Part shown: piece by piece, positions 45,506 to 56,743 of the stretch | Layout: the number at the start of each line of letters is the position of its first letter | How positions within the stretch are numbered: position 1 is the stretch's first letter | Source: Nectonema munidae | Lineage: Eukaryota > Nematomorpha > Nectonematoida > Nectonematidae | Direction of reading: 5' to 3' | Assembly: GCA_030549495.1 (NCBI GenBank) | Contig: JAUIRK010000003.1 | Coordinates: 456,001 to 520,000 of the forward strand | Length of the DNA: 64,000 nt | The notes under the pieces: model-generated | The model's database searches: none | What the model was told of the DNA's origin: nothing | The model's input: the letters and a program-made list of their open reading frames with translations, nothing else | Program-made: the position numbers and the translations under genes

Positions 45506-45721
45506 TAGTTAGTTTTTCAGTTTTTTATCTAACATGATTTTTTAATTGCTTAAATAATAATGTGGGATTACAGATCTAATGATGGGAGCCCGTTAGCGGT
45601 GGTAACAGGTCATTTACCCCACCTCCCCCCACCCCTTTTTTCCCTTGGATTTTAAATATTTTTTATTTTTCGAAAAGGTAGATAATTATTTTCTAACATA
45701 ATTTTAATTGCAATGAAAAAT

Positions 45722-45945
45722 ATTATTGCTTACTTATATAGTTATGTTTATAAAATTGAAGATGTGTTTTAATTAAAATTTTATTGCTTACTTATATAGT
45801 TATGTTTATAAAATTGAAGATGTGTTTTAATTAAAATATTGCTTACTTATATAGTTATGTTTATAAAATTGAAGATGTGTTTTAATTAAAATATTATTGC
45901 TTACTTATATAGTTATGTTTATAAAATTGAAGATGTGTTTTTAAT
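45722..45945. repeat. minisatellite, four copies of 55-58 bp
   Basis: Units start ATTGCTTACTTATATAG at 45725, 45783, 45838 and 45896 and end GAAGATGTGTTTTAATTAAA. They are almost identical; length differences lie in the AT joint. Confidence 0.9.
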
Positions 45946-46677
45946 TTTTTTCCAATGTTTTTTTCTTTCTCAACTCTATGTGTATAGTATAACTTTGTTT
46001 TCATTTATAGCTCTTTCTTTTATTGATCTGTTTAACTCCTATTTGCATGCTTTGTTCTACATTTTCAAAAACATTAATTGCAAATAGTGTGTATGGCTTG
46101 TTACCATTTAATTCCAAATGCCGTAACATTGAACAAATAATGTCTCTGCCTTTCCATAATTTATACACACTTTCCACATAATGTGCATAAAATATAGAAG
46201 AATTAATTAAATAGGTTTCTAATTAAATTTTTCGTACTTTTCTGATTTGCGCAAACAAATTAATATCCACGCAACTTGATCCGGCACAATTATTTTATTT
46301 TAACCATAATCCTACCTCTACGTCAAATTCTGAACCCATAATTTTTTTCTTTGTTTAAATTATAAAACTTTTGTGAAGTTTAGCAGAAACGAAGAGAAAT
46401 TTTGATGGCGTTAAAAGTAACGATATTTATTTCCATGTTCTTTTTAGAGATATCCTAAGAACCAAACCTTATAAAAATTTTATATTGTTCATTTAATCAA
46501 TCAGTATGTTTCATATTTTTTCAAATAAATTTTTTCATTTTCAAATTTCAACCTTGAGTTTGTTCATGTCCCATTTCGTATTTTTTCACAATCCTCATTT
46601 ATAATAATATTTAATCTATTTAAGAACAAGCTACATTCTCTGATGCCGATATTTTATCTTGGTTTTCTTCCCCCTAG

Positions 46678-46749
46678 GAATTCAAATTCGTAGTACTCTG
46701 GCGACACGGTTCTAACATTGTTAGTAATCAAACTAGCACTAGACATTAA
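46678..46749 (+). other. exon-like fragment, histidine-phosphatase-like motif
   Basis: A strong acceptor (GGTTTTCTTCCCCCTAG) is followed by EFKFVVLWRHGSNIVSNQ, then a stop. FV..LWRHG resembles the catalytic RHG start of histidine acid phosphatases (usually RHGDR), but the Asp-Arg after RHG is missing and no neighbouring exon is evident. Pseudo-exon or chance. Confidence 0.2.
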
Positions 46750-48277
46750 AATTGTTTCCGAAATTGGGTGCGTTGGTGTTAGAATTTTATTGATCTCTTA
46801 GTTGTATCCATATATTTGAAATATACATGTTTGGGAAAGCATATTTATCAACGTATATTTATGCAGTATAAGATGCCGTTCTTAGGTTTTTGCTGGGATG
46901 GAAAGTCCCTGTAGATCCTGGACTCAGCATACCAGACGGCTCCATGATATCAATAAGGGTGGGAAAAGAGAACGTCACAAACAATTCTTAACTGAACTAG
47001 TTTTTTTATCATTGAAATTAATTTAGAAATACTTAGTTTTTCACTAATTAGCATAAGCCTCTACTAATTTTGTTAGTATGTGTGACTACTTTTCAACTAA
47101 TTTATATGTTAGTTACACTTAAGAATTGGAAACCTTATTAATTGATAAGTGAAAAATTAGACAAGGGAATCTGCCAATTTAATCAGTGAGTAGAACTAAT
47201 TTTTTTTCTAATAATTAATTAAAAATTTTAATTTAATCTAATAATTAATTTATTTTGATTAGTGAGTTAGTTCTATACTTTTTCTTTTATTAGAAATTCA
47301 AAAAAAAAAATTCAGTTTCAAAAGATTTTAGGGAGTTTAAGTAAGAATTTTATTGTATACTTCTTATCGTATTAGTTTCGCTCAAGATGAAATTTAGTTA
47401 TATAAAAAAATTGTTTCATTTTTATATATCAGAATTTTATAAAACGTTCAATTATAAATAATAATTATCTACATTCGATGAAGTTAGACTTTCATAAATA
47501 AATTTTAAGAACATCACACGTTCTTGCTATAATATCAGATATTATAGTACCGTATAATTAAAAAAAGCTTATAATTATCCGTAATAAAATTGTCATGATA
47601 ATTAGAAGTTTTTCTGATTTCATCTTTTTTTCTATTTTTTATTTTTAAATGTTTACTAGATAAAGATATGTGTATATAAAAGCACTGTATTGCATTAGAG
47701 TTTAAATATCTTCTTTAACGTGTCAGGTTTGTCAAATTATTTAACATGTAGTTTGGAATTTTTCCAAAATTAAAAACCCAGTTTATGCATCTTGTGCAAT
47801 ATCATTTAAGCGGCTCATGGGCCTTTTGGATTGCACAGTTTCACTTTTTTTATATTTTTTTTTATTATTGTTGTGTGTTTTTGTTATGGTCATTTTAATG
47901 TGTCACATTTTGATTTTTCTATATTTCGAGTTATTCTTCTACTTTTTTAATTCAAACAGCTTTGATGGAGTTTGATTCCACTCACTTAAATTATAATCAT
48001 TGATACATTGTGTCACTAATGTTTTATTTCAAATAAACTTCTTCTTCAGTTTATGCATAGCTGTTAAGAAGACATTTTAAAGGTACAAAAACTAGGCAAA
48101 TCAAATCAAGTAAAGATAGAAGATTGAAAAAAATATCGCCTTATAGACATATTATTTATAAAATATATTTAAATTAAAATGTTAATTAACATTTGAAATG
48201 AGAGTTCATTTTCCAATTTACTCTCAAGGTGTGCAAAGAATTATCTTTCGGTTTTTGACAGAGTTTGCATCCCTTAC

Positions 48278-48367
48278 AGACGTGTAATCCTTCTTAGCTT
48301 TCTAATAATTTTATCTCTTTCAATCTCCATATCTTCAGATGATGATACTCTTTGTTTCATTTCGTTC
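48278..48367 (-). CDS. candidate internal exon of an unknown minus-strand gene
   Basis: Between ATTTTATAG and a consensus donor GTAAGGG lie 90 nt coding NEMKQRVSSSEDMEIERDK and IIRKLRRITR, entered and left in phase 2. It is polar and charged, with no domain I recognise. It could belong to the ZP-N gene upstream region, but its phase does not fit the 44394 exon directly. The surroundings are AT-rich with no other open stretch. Confidence 0.3.
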
Positions 48368-48399
48368 CTATAAAATCGGTTGTGATTATGTTTTTATCT

Positions 48400-51268
48400 C
48401 TTTCAATCTCGCATCATTTGGAAAGAAGGAACATGCATGAAATATTTTGACTGAATTAACTTTTTAAAACCCGATTCGTGGTTGGGATCAAATCAAAAAT
48501 ATTTAACGTAATTTACGCTTCAACCTTAAAATTCCTATTTAGTTATGGCGTGTATAAAGCACAATAAAAATAACAACAAAAGAACGCATCATTGAAACGA
48601 TAATAAGCATGAAATACCGCACTATAATACTGAATCGTATTTTGGCGAATCAAATGGAACACATTTAAATTTTGAAACTTATTCACAGATCCTTTCTTTC
48701 AATTTTTAAAAATAACAAACTGATTTTTAGTTATTCAAAAATTAATTAACCTTAAAATCTATAAAAAATATTTTAACCGTTATCCATTATAAAATTTTCT
48801 TTAGGTTGCTATTTCTTATTACTTTTTTCGTCAATACAATGCCATTCCTTCTTAAGTTACTTCATTGGTTCATTTTTTCGCATTGAATGAAGGACATTAA
48901 AAGGGATTAATTGATTGGCAGGTTTTAAAATGTAATTATTACCACGATTGGAATAGTTAATACATATCATAATTTTTATATCCAATTAATGAAGAATAAA
49001 TGCCATTTTAATTTTCCATTTTATATAATTCACCTCGTAGGACTTTGAAATTCATATTTAATAAATATTGATTTTTTGATGTTATTATCCAGTGTAAAAT
49101 TTAGTAAACAAATAAATTGTAAAATTTATTAAAGTAATTTTAACAGATAAAATTATTCTAACTAGTTTGGAGTTTGAACAAAAGATGTTCAGAAGAAAAA
49201 GTTAGCAATCCATAGTTTGTTTAAATACATTTATATTTTACTAAAAATAAAGCAAATCATATAAGTACTTTTTTAATTACTAACTTACTAAAACAACAAT
49301 TGGCTAAAAAGGCAAAATCAACAAATAAATCTAGAACCAGCCAATTAAATGAGCTTATATATTTTCATCTTAAACATTTGACATTTTTGTCGGAATTGTT
49401 ATTTTTAATCAAAAAATAAAAGATTAGTTTTTTTTTGACTTTTTTGCATAACTAGTAAATTCTTTGGACTATTCGTTTTCAATTCCAATTTTTCATATAA
49501 AATGGAATAAAATGTTTAGATTTCAGAAATGTAATGAATATGAATGCGAGTTAAAAAGGATAATATAATTACGTCTTTCTATTTTAATTTGACTTTTTTA
49601 ACAATGACCGTATCATTTCTATGAATGCGAAAAATGTATTTATTTTATAAAGATAGAACTTATCCTGTTTGTTTAAGCTTTTCTTCTCTTAGTAAAAATT
49701 AATGTCAAAAATCGGAGTGGCGTTCAAAAATATAGCCTTCATAATTTTTAAATATTTTTGAAATTTTGTTGTTTAGTATGATATTTAACTAGCTATTTGG
49801 TTGGATATAAAGTTAGTTAGTTATGTTTTTATATTTTGTTTTAAATACTAAAAAAATGATTACTATAGGAAAGAAAAATATAAATAAAGTGAATATCTGC
49901 ATAAAGTAGTTAGGTCAGAAAGAATATATTCTTTTAAAAATGAATAAGCTTGCAAGATTCTTTTCCATTTCTGCGTTTGTATACATTTGTTAAAAAGTTG
50001 GAAATAAGTAGTGGTATATTGTCTATAAAACATTGACAACAGAGATAATTACTTTTTAAGGTCAATAAATAATAAAAAGTTTACGCTTTGTATTTTATTT
50101 TGTCCAATGAGAAAAAAGAATTGACTACAAAATGTGAACGAAAACCCAAATTAATAACAATACGAATAAGTGAAGGTAAAAATTTTCCAATATGTCTTGT
50201 TCTTCTTATCAATAAATTATTTATTATGTCTCAAATTTGTGTGCAACTTTTTTTCAATTAAATTTCGCTTCTATCTTTAACAAAAGTAGCTATGATTAAC
50301 TTTACAAAACCTTTGTTTATTTCCAATTCCTTTTTCTAATATTTTTTGCATTAACTCAATTTTGGTAGCAAAAAATAAGTTAGCAAAGCAAAATATACAT
50401 CAATATCTTACATTTAATTATAGTACATCGATAATCGATTTTCAAGAACACACTTGTTAATTTCTTTAGTCATTATAGGGAAATTTTTTGACTAAGTCAT
50501 CTTTTTTTTGACATTGAATTTGATTTTATTTTTAAAACACTTAAATACAAGTCTATAACATTTGTAAATTAATAACATATCTGACTGCTTCGTATACTTT
50601 AAAAGTCATCAATTTTATCATTCTTCCCAACATTTTGATTCGTAGAGAATGCAAGAATAAATTTAAGTTTTTTCTTTTCTTCAAAATTTTGCTCTATAAA
50701 AGTACAATATGGACAAAAAGGTAAATGAATAAATGAGATAGGTTAAGTAAGTATATGAAAGCAATTTTAATATAAACTAAATATTAGAAACATTTTTTGG
50801 CTATTTCCTCTTTTAACTTTAAAGAACAACATTTAAAGCGAATCTTGGTATGTAAAACTTTTATTATCAAAATATGTATTGTATCAGATTTGGTTTATAC
50901 ATAAAAAAATAAATTGAATAGGCAAAATTTTATATGCTCGTTGCTTTATACACCTTTAAAAAATTTAATACTTGAGAAATAAATGTAGAAAATTGGTTGT
51001 TTTAAAAGATCACACATATGAAAAACATGGCGGAAAAGAGGTGATTTAGCACCAATGATGTCACACATATATTTTCACATTTTTAAAAATTCTGTAACTC
51101 CTGTGTTTACTCCAACACACAAATACACACGCAGACACATTACACTCCAATGTTTGTGCCAGGTATGTACAAGTTTTTAAAAGGATACAAAAAGTGATGT
51201 AATAATGAATCAAGGTGAAAAGATATAACAACAGTGCAGTGCAAAATCAATCAATCTGTGCGCGTTCT
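48400..51268. other. AT-rich intergenic stretch
   Basis: I see no coding sequence, repeat array or structured element here on either strand, only AT-rich low-complexity DNA. Part of the 3' untranslated region of the minus-strand gene ending at 51269 should lie at its right edge. Confidence 0.5.
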
Positions 51269-54037
51269 TTAGTAATAAAAATTCAAATATTGATTGTTAC
51301 TTTTAACTCTTGGTATTTTGGCTTTATTGATGAGATGTGGGTTTGATGAAGACTCCTCTCCGAAATAGTGCGAGTGTGGAAAGTCGGCTTCGTTGGAAGT
51401 TGGCGAAGCCCCCAGAGAGTACGGAGCATTAGGGTGATAGGATGATGTAGGCGAGTTAGATCTTTGCATGTGATCTTTTGGTTGGTGAGGGTAGTTGTTG
51501 TGGTTGAAGTTGGCAGCATAGCTGTTCTTGTTAGCTTGCGCTCCGGAATTTGGGTTATTGCGGTGAGGAAGGGCCATTCTTTGGGAGTAGGGATGTGTTT
51601 GAGATGATGACGATGGCGATGGCAAAGCGTGTGGTTCATGGTAGGCAAACGATGAAGCTTGGTTGACGTTAAGGGCAGGCATGTGCAAGTAATGTCTACT
51701 TTGTGAGTCCTTTTGGATTGGGGAAATGTACAAATTTTGGTTATTATCGTTATTTTTTCTAGCAGCATTGCTCTCGTAGTTGTATTGAGTTGAAGGGTAG
51801 AAATTATTTTTACTCGTCATCACATCGTAATCAATTTGAGGAGATGGGGAATAGACATTTGATTGTGGTTGATAGTTGTTGCGGGCGTAAGTTCGAGGAA
51901 GAGCATTACTCCCTACATACTCCTTCTTATCACCAAGTCCTGCGAAGTCATTTTCTTGTTCCGCCTCCAACTTTTTGTCTCGGGCAAATTCTTGCGCGTA
52001 CCTAGGATATTTGTATTGCTCGTCAATGAAATAGTTGGCGTCTTCCAGAGGGGAGTCGTTTGGCTTTTCAATCTCAATTCCATAAGAAATATCATATCTG
52101 CTGTCATCTTTGTTGCTTTCATAAACAGGCTCGCCCATCCTGTACATGCCTGAGGGATAGGAAATAGAATTACTTATTGGCACGTATTCGTTCAATGCTT
52201 CGTTGTTCGCTTGATAAGATATGGCGTTTCGTTCAGCGTCTGCAGGATTCGCGTTTGTGTTGTATTGACTTGAAGAGTACCATTGATTTTTATCATTTTG
52301 AACATTGTGACTATTTTGATAGCTTACACTTCGCTCATTACTGTAAGTGCTGGGGCTGTCTTGACTTCTTTGGTACTGGTAATTGATTTGGTTGGCGAAT
52401 TGGCTGCCCATGTTCTCTGTTTGCGCAACCCTACACTCTGAAAGCCACCAAGGGCATGCGGGAGAAAGAGTTTCAAATTTTGTTCCACTACTCCTTTGAT
52501 AAGCACTGCTGCCTCCATACTGAGGTACATACACATTTCCATTTTGAGCATTGTGAACGTCTAGACGTTCGTATGGTAAATTGGCGTACGGTGACAAGTC
52601 ATTGGCGTAATAATAATATGCTGTAGTGGATTTGCCGCCTTGAGTGGTGGTTACAGTGGTAGGAGCGCTTGTGTTTTCAACATTTTTCTTCTTTTTCTTC
52701 TTCTTTTTATTCTTTGCGAGATCAATGATCCCCATTCTGATGAAGCTGGGCCTTCTCTTCTTCACCTTTCTCTTGCTCTCTTTTAGGACTTCTTTATACC
52801 GCTTCCTATCACTACTTCCACTCACCTGCTTTTTCCGCTTCTTTTCCTTTGTGTTCAGCTTGACAACTTTGTCTTTGGTTCTCTTGGTTTTCACTTTCCT
52901 CATTTTGCGCTTTGGGGGAGCAATTAAATTGACTCGTCTAATTTTCTTTTTTTTACTCTTCACCACTTTTTGTGCAGACACTTTCTTTTTCGCATCTCCT
53001 ACTTTTTGCAAATCTTTGCGAACTTTCATTTTGCTTTCCACTCTTTTGGGTGCTTTGTTTGCATTTTGCGTCTTTAACTTGATGATTTCCTTCAATTTTT
53101 CTTCCATTATTTTTTCTTTATTCTCAATAGGACCTACTTCATCTCCGTATGCATCAAATTGCATTTTTTTGACATCTTTGTCTGAATGCTTTTTATCCTC
53201 TTTACGCCACCTCGGTTCTGTTTTCTCATCTTCCTTCTCAACGATTTTAATGTTCATGTTGAAATTTTTACTGTACTTTTTTCTAGGCAATTCACTTATT
53301 TTATTGCTAGATTTCTGGCTTTCATTCTTAATTTCAGTATTTTTTCTCATCTTACTTTCATTCTTTTCATCTTCAATCTGTTTAAGTTTTTTCTTCATAA
53401 TATCACCTCTCGATTTTGCACTTTCTCGGCTCAAAGAACTCAATATTTCCTCACGAATATCAGCATGATCTCCATCATCTTCAACACTATTTCTATCGTC
53501 CAAGCTATCGGCGTGCTTGCTGTTGTAATAGTTCTGATAAAACTTGAACAAATTTGTTCTAAGTGGATAAAGTTTGATATCCGCTTTGGGAGCTAAATGT
53601 TCGTTAGAAAGTCTTTTCTTAGCAGCTTGGCTTGCTTTTTGTCGACGATTTGCAGATCTTTCGCTAAATCTGTCATAGTTAGTATTTTGGTCAACTTTTA
53701 TTATAGTTTGGCTTCTATCTATCAATGGCTGGTCCATCACTTTTTTCTTTACTATGATCGAACTTTTCACGGTAGGGGGTGGGGATTTAACTTTCTCAAT
53801 TTTTACATTTGAAGTTTTGTGATTTGCAAAATCATCGTTAAATTTTCTCTTTCCAGCAATGAGGCTTGAAATGTTAGCACTGTGTTTGGTCGGTATGTTT
53901 AGCAAGGCTCTTCTCTGCTCAAATAACTTTTCTATGACATTGGTGTTCACAGAATCTTTTGCTTCACTTTGGCCTTTAGGTTTAAGCTTTAGTGTATAAC
54001 TTCTATTGTGTGTAGAGGCACTTTCAAAGATTAAAAG
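51269..54037 (-). CDS. main exon of a secreted Lys-rich / Tyr-rich protein
   Basis: The exon follows the acceptor TTTTTTGTTTTTAG and is entered in phase 0 from the exon at 56699-56743, giving a 937-residue protein. After the signal peptide come mixed charged residues, then a very basic region (about residues 340-475: VKSKKKKIRRV, KRKMRKVKTKRTKDK, a run of nine or more Lys). The rest (about 475-937) is rich in Tyr, Asn, Ser, Gln and Pro (TTAYYYYAND, SPYANLPYERLD, YQYQRSQDS, SSFAYHEPHALP), ending LNFYY. Few Cys are seen; two frame PWWLSE at about 542-549. No known domain. A secreted, disordered, basic plus Tyr-rich protein suggests an extracellular-matrix, cuticle, adhesive or shell-type structural protein; this is inference. 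The previous ATG-less open frame is explained by the upstream exon. Confidence 0.8.
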   Translation of the reverse strand, partial: LLIFESASTHNRSYTLKLKPKGQSEAKDSVNTNVIEKLFEQRRALLNIPTKHSANISSLIAGKRKFNDDFANHKTSNVKIEKVKSPPPTVKSSIIVKKKVMDQPLIDRSQTIIKVDQNTNYDRFSERSANRRQKASQAAKKRLSNEHLAPKADIKLYPLRTNLFKFYQNYYNSKHADSLDDRNSVEDDGDHADIREEILSSLSRESAKSRGDIMKKKLKQIEDEKNESKMRKNTEIKNESQKSSNKISELPRKKYSKNFNMNIKIVEKEDEKTEPRWRKEDKKHSDKDVKKMQFDAYGDEVGPIENKEKIMEEKLKEIIKLKTQNANKAPKRVESKMKVRKDLQKVGDAKKKVSAQKVVKSKKKKIRRVNLIAPPKRKMRKVKTKRTKDKVVKLNTKEKKRKKQVSGSSDRKRYKEVLKESKRKVKKRRPSFIRMGIIDLAKNKKKKKKKKNVENTSAPTTVTTTQGGKSTTAYYYYANDLSPYANLPYERLDVHNAQNGNVYVPQYGGSSAYQRSSGTKFETLSPACPWWLSECRVAQTENMGSQFANQINYQYQRSQDSPSTYSNERSVSYQNSHNVQNDKNQWYSSSQYNTNANPADAERNAISYQANNEALNEYVPISNSISYPSGMYRMGEPVYESNKDDSRYDISYGIEIEKPNDSPLEDANYFIDEQYKYPRYAQEFARDKKLEAEQENDFAGLGDKKEYVGSNALPRTYARNNYQPQSNVYSPSPQIDYDVMTSKNNFYPSTQYNYESNAARKNNDNNQNLYISPIQKDSQSRHYLHMPALNVNQASSFAYHEPHALPSPSSSSQTHPYSQRMALPHRNNPNSGAQANKNSYAANFNHNNYPHQPKDHMQRSNSPTSSYHPNAPYSLGASPTSNEADFPHSHYFGEESSSNPHLINKAKIPRVKSNNQYLNFYY

Positions 54038-54284
54038 CTAAAAACAAAAAACATTTATTAAAATTCATTCTGTTAAAGAAATTAAATTCATCTACATAGA
54101 TCCGGTATTAAAATTAAGTTTGCTAAAAAAAATTTGCGACCATTTTTGTAAATAAAATTAATATATATTTGGAAATTTTGTTAGATAAAATAGGTTATTA
54201 AATTTCCTAGTTAATTTGTTCATTAGCCATTTAGTTAACTCCCAACTCGTCTACCATTTTTAAAAATATATAGCCATCTGGTTG

Positions 54285-54329
54285 TCTGGCAAGACGACAT
54301 GGAGATAGTTTCCATGACATCTTGCCAGA
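54285..54329 (-). ncRNA. miR-31-like hairpin in the intron of the secreted-protein gene
   Basis: On the minus strand a 19-bp stem (one U-U mismatch, one G-U pair) has a 7-nt loop. Its 5' arm contains UGGCAAGAUGUC, the first 12 nt of Drosophila miR-31a as I remember it, including the seed GGCAAGA. The minus strand folds better than the plus strand and is the sense strand of the host intron (54038-56698). After nt 12 it does not match known miR-31. The hairpin is only 45 nt, short for a canonical precursor, so it may be atypical or coincidental. Confidence 0.35.
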
Positions 54330-54892
54330 TTTATTATTTAAAAATCATAAAACTTAAAAAACATACTTATAATCAAAATTTTTCAACAAAACTTTGCACA
54401 CATGTTAAGCAACTAGTTAGCACCGATTACGCTAAATTTTAAATAAAATGACCGAAGAAGAATACATTCTTAAAAAATTAGGAAAGCATTACTGAGTGGA
54501 AAATATAAAAGTGGAAGAATTTCCTTCTATAATTCACTTATTTATTCCAAATTTAGTAAAAATCTCAAAATATTTTCTTAAAATAAAATCATACTTTACA
54601 TTTTAAACACCAAATTTATCGATTCTCAAATATTTTTTATTGCATTTAGGTTAATTTTATCAGGCATTTTTGATTTATACTGAATAGTAAATAAATTAGG
54701 AATAACAGCTAAAATTTTGAAGGAAAATTTTTTTTCAATTTAGATAATTATTTTTGAATTCTATATTATGAAAAAATAAGAATTATCTTTTATTTTGCTG
54801 CTACTAAACAGCTAATGAACAAATTAGCTAACAAATTCATAATATAGTAAAATATAGTTAAATATCGTGACTAGACCTTTCATTGACTGAAT

Positions 54893-55490
54893 TTTCGTCC
54901 CAGAACACTTTTTAGCCAGACAATTCGTCGAACAGGCGTATCGTCAAATTTGCCTTTTCAGCCTTTTTGTCAAATAGCCTTTTCGCCGAAAGTGTGTAAA
55001 ACGGCGAAAAACAATTGGCGTTTTGTTTTGTTAAACAACCAATGAGGTACTTGCTCAATTATTATATTATAATCTATTAAAGAAAGAATATATAAATGGG
55101 ATTACCTTTTACTAATTTTGCTAGAAGCTTGAATGGAATTTTGGACCAGAGCATTTCCTAATTTGGTTAGTATGCGTAACAAAATTTTTACTAATTTAAT
55201 TTTAAAATTAATTTAATTGTTTTAGCCTAATTATAAATTTTTGTATCTTTTTCGAAAAATCAGTGTTAATTTTTTATTTAATATTTTAAAGATTTTACAA
55301 AAGTCTGAAGTAAATTTCTCTTTTTCTTTCACGAGCATTTATGCAAAAAATAACCTTTCGAGACGAAATAACTGTTTGATTAAAAGGCTGTTCTAGCAAA
55401 TGTCCATTCGATGAGTCGTCCGAAAGACGATATGCCTGTTCGACGAAGTGTCGAGTGAGGAATTGTTTTCGATAAAACGTCGGCACCATT
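54893..55490. repeat. foldback/MITE-like element with CGTCGAACAGGC arms
   Basis: CGTCGAACAGGCGTATCGTC at about 54926-54945 recurs as its reverse complement at about 55424-55443 with one difference. Both arms are rich in TTCG/CGAA motifs, unlike the surroundings. The centre is AT-rich. It lies within the intron of the secreted-protein gene. Confidence 0.5.
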
Positions 55491-56698
55491 AAAACTAACA
55501 AAATTTCAAATTATATATTCATTTTACTTATCATAACCCATATACATAAGTGTTGCATTTATTCGTGTACTTTGAAGAGAATTAGTTCCCAAATTTTTAT
55601 GTGATCAGAGAAAGAGGGCAATTTTTAAATATAAATATCTTCCAAATTTCAATAGTTTGGCTAGGGGCGACAATCCTTATAAAAATTTTAGCCAGTATAA
55701 CACAATAATTGTTACAATATCTAAATTTATCTGTGTATGTGATTAAAAAAATGATGTTTTTTTTCCTAATAATCTCTTCATTGCGTTATTATTTCAAAGT
55801 AGATTTGAGTCAATCTTCAGTAGAGATCAAAAATCCCACAATGAGTTATTGTAGATGAACACTACAATGAGCTAACACACATCGTTTAATTATTATTATC
55901 AGGAGACCACAATCTTTATTATACATGTAAAAAGTATTGTATTCTTTACGAAAAGTAAGATGGAACACAATTCTAGTTGTCGATGACATTTTCGTTAGAA
56001 CAAAGCAAACTTTCTATTAAATGATGAGTATTTGTTGAAATGTAGGACACCTTTCATCTTTATAGAAATTTTAGGTGGATTAAAATTTAATTTAAATTCC
56101 ATTGTAATGTTATACTGAGCGAAGTATTTTCTTTTATAGAATAAAGTTGTTTGTACACACTAGAGAAAAGCTATAGCTTTAAACTGTTTTAATAAAGTAA
56201 AACATAAAAATGAAAATAAAGCATATTAAAATAAGTTTATATAAATCAATAAGAAGGAGAAATTTTGATTTATTTTAGATCTTATTTCTCATATTTTAAA
56301 TAAAAAATTTTCACAAATTGTAATCAAATTTCTTTGGATTGGATTTTTTACCACAAAATATAAAATTCTTATTTATTTATAGAGTTTTATAAGAATATAA
56401 ATATTTAATTTTGTATCAAAATATTAAAATTAGCCGAATATATAATGATTAACAAATTTATTAAAGCAAAAGATGTTTTTCTTTTTATGAAACATTCTTG
56501 TTTTGACATATATAAAAATATTTATAATAATCAGCTAAACTTACAATTTACTCTCTCAGATCAGAAACTAGCATTTTTTATAAAGTAAAAATTTTTTAAA
56601 TCGATATAGATATTTGGACATTTTTCATATTTTCATTTTTCAAAAAAATGTCGACAATGTTTCTTTAAAATATATATAGAGAAAATAATTTTACTTAC

Positions 56699-56743
56699 AT
56701 TCGATAAGAAACAAACAAATCCAAAAAGAATACTGGACTTCAT
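56699..56743 (-). CDS. first coding exon: signal peptide of the secreted protein
   Basis: 45 nt on the minus strand: ATG then KSSILFGFVCFLSN, ending exactly at a codon boundary before GTAAGT. Joined to the main exon it gives a leader with Lys at position 2, a hydrophobic core (ILFGFVCFLSNLLIF) and a plausible cleavage site after ESAS. The phase 0 junction keeps the 893-codon downstream frame open without a break, which supports the splice. Upstream, ACATTTTTTAG lies 16 nt before the ATG and may be the acceptor of an intron in the 5' UTR. Confidence 0.75.

Noticed and set aside
51283-51768. 161-codon minus-strand ORF overlapping the 3' end of the secreted-protein gene
   Set aside because: Alternative frame of the same strand, Thr/His-rich, created by Tyr/Asn/Ser/Pro-rich codons. 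No independent start context.
52644-53468. 274-codon hydrophobic ORF on the plus strand
   Set aside because: It is antisense to the Lys-rich part of the secreted protein; Lys codons AAA/AAG read as Phe/Leu on the other strand.
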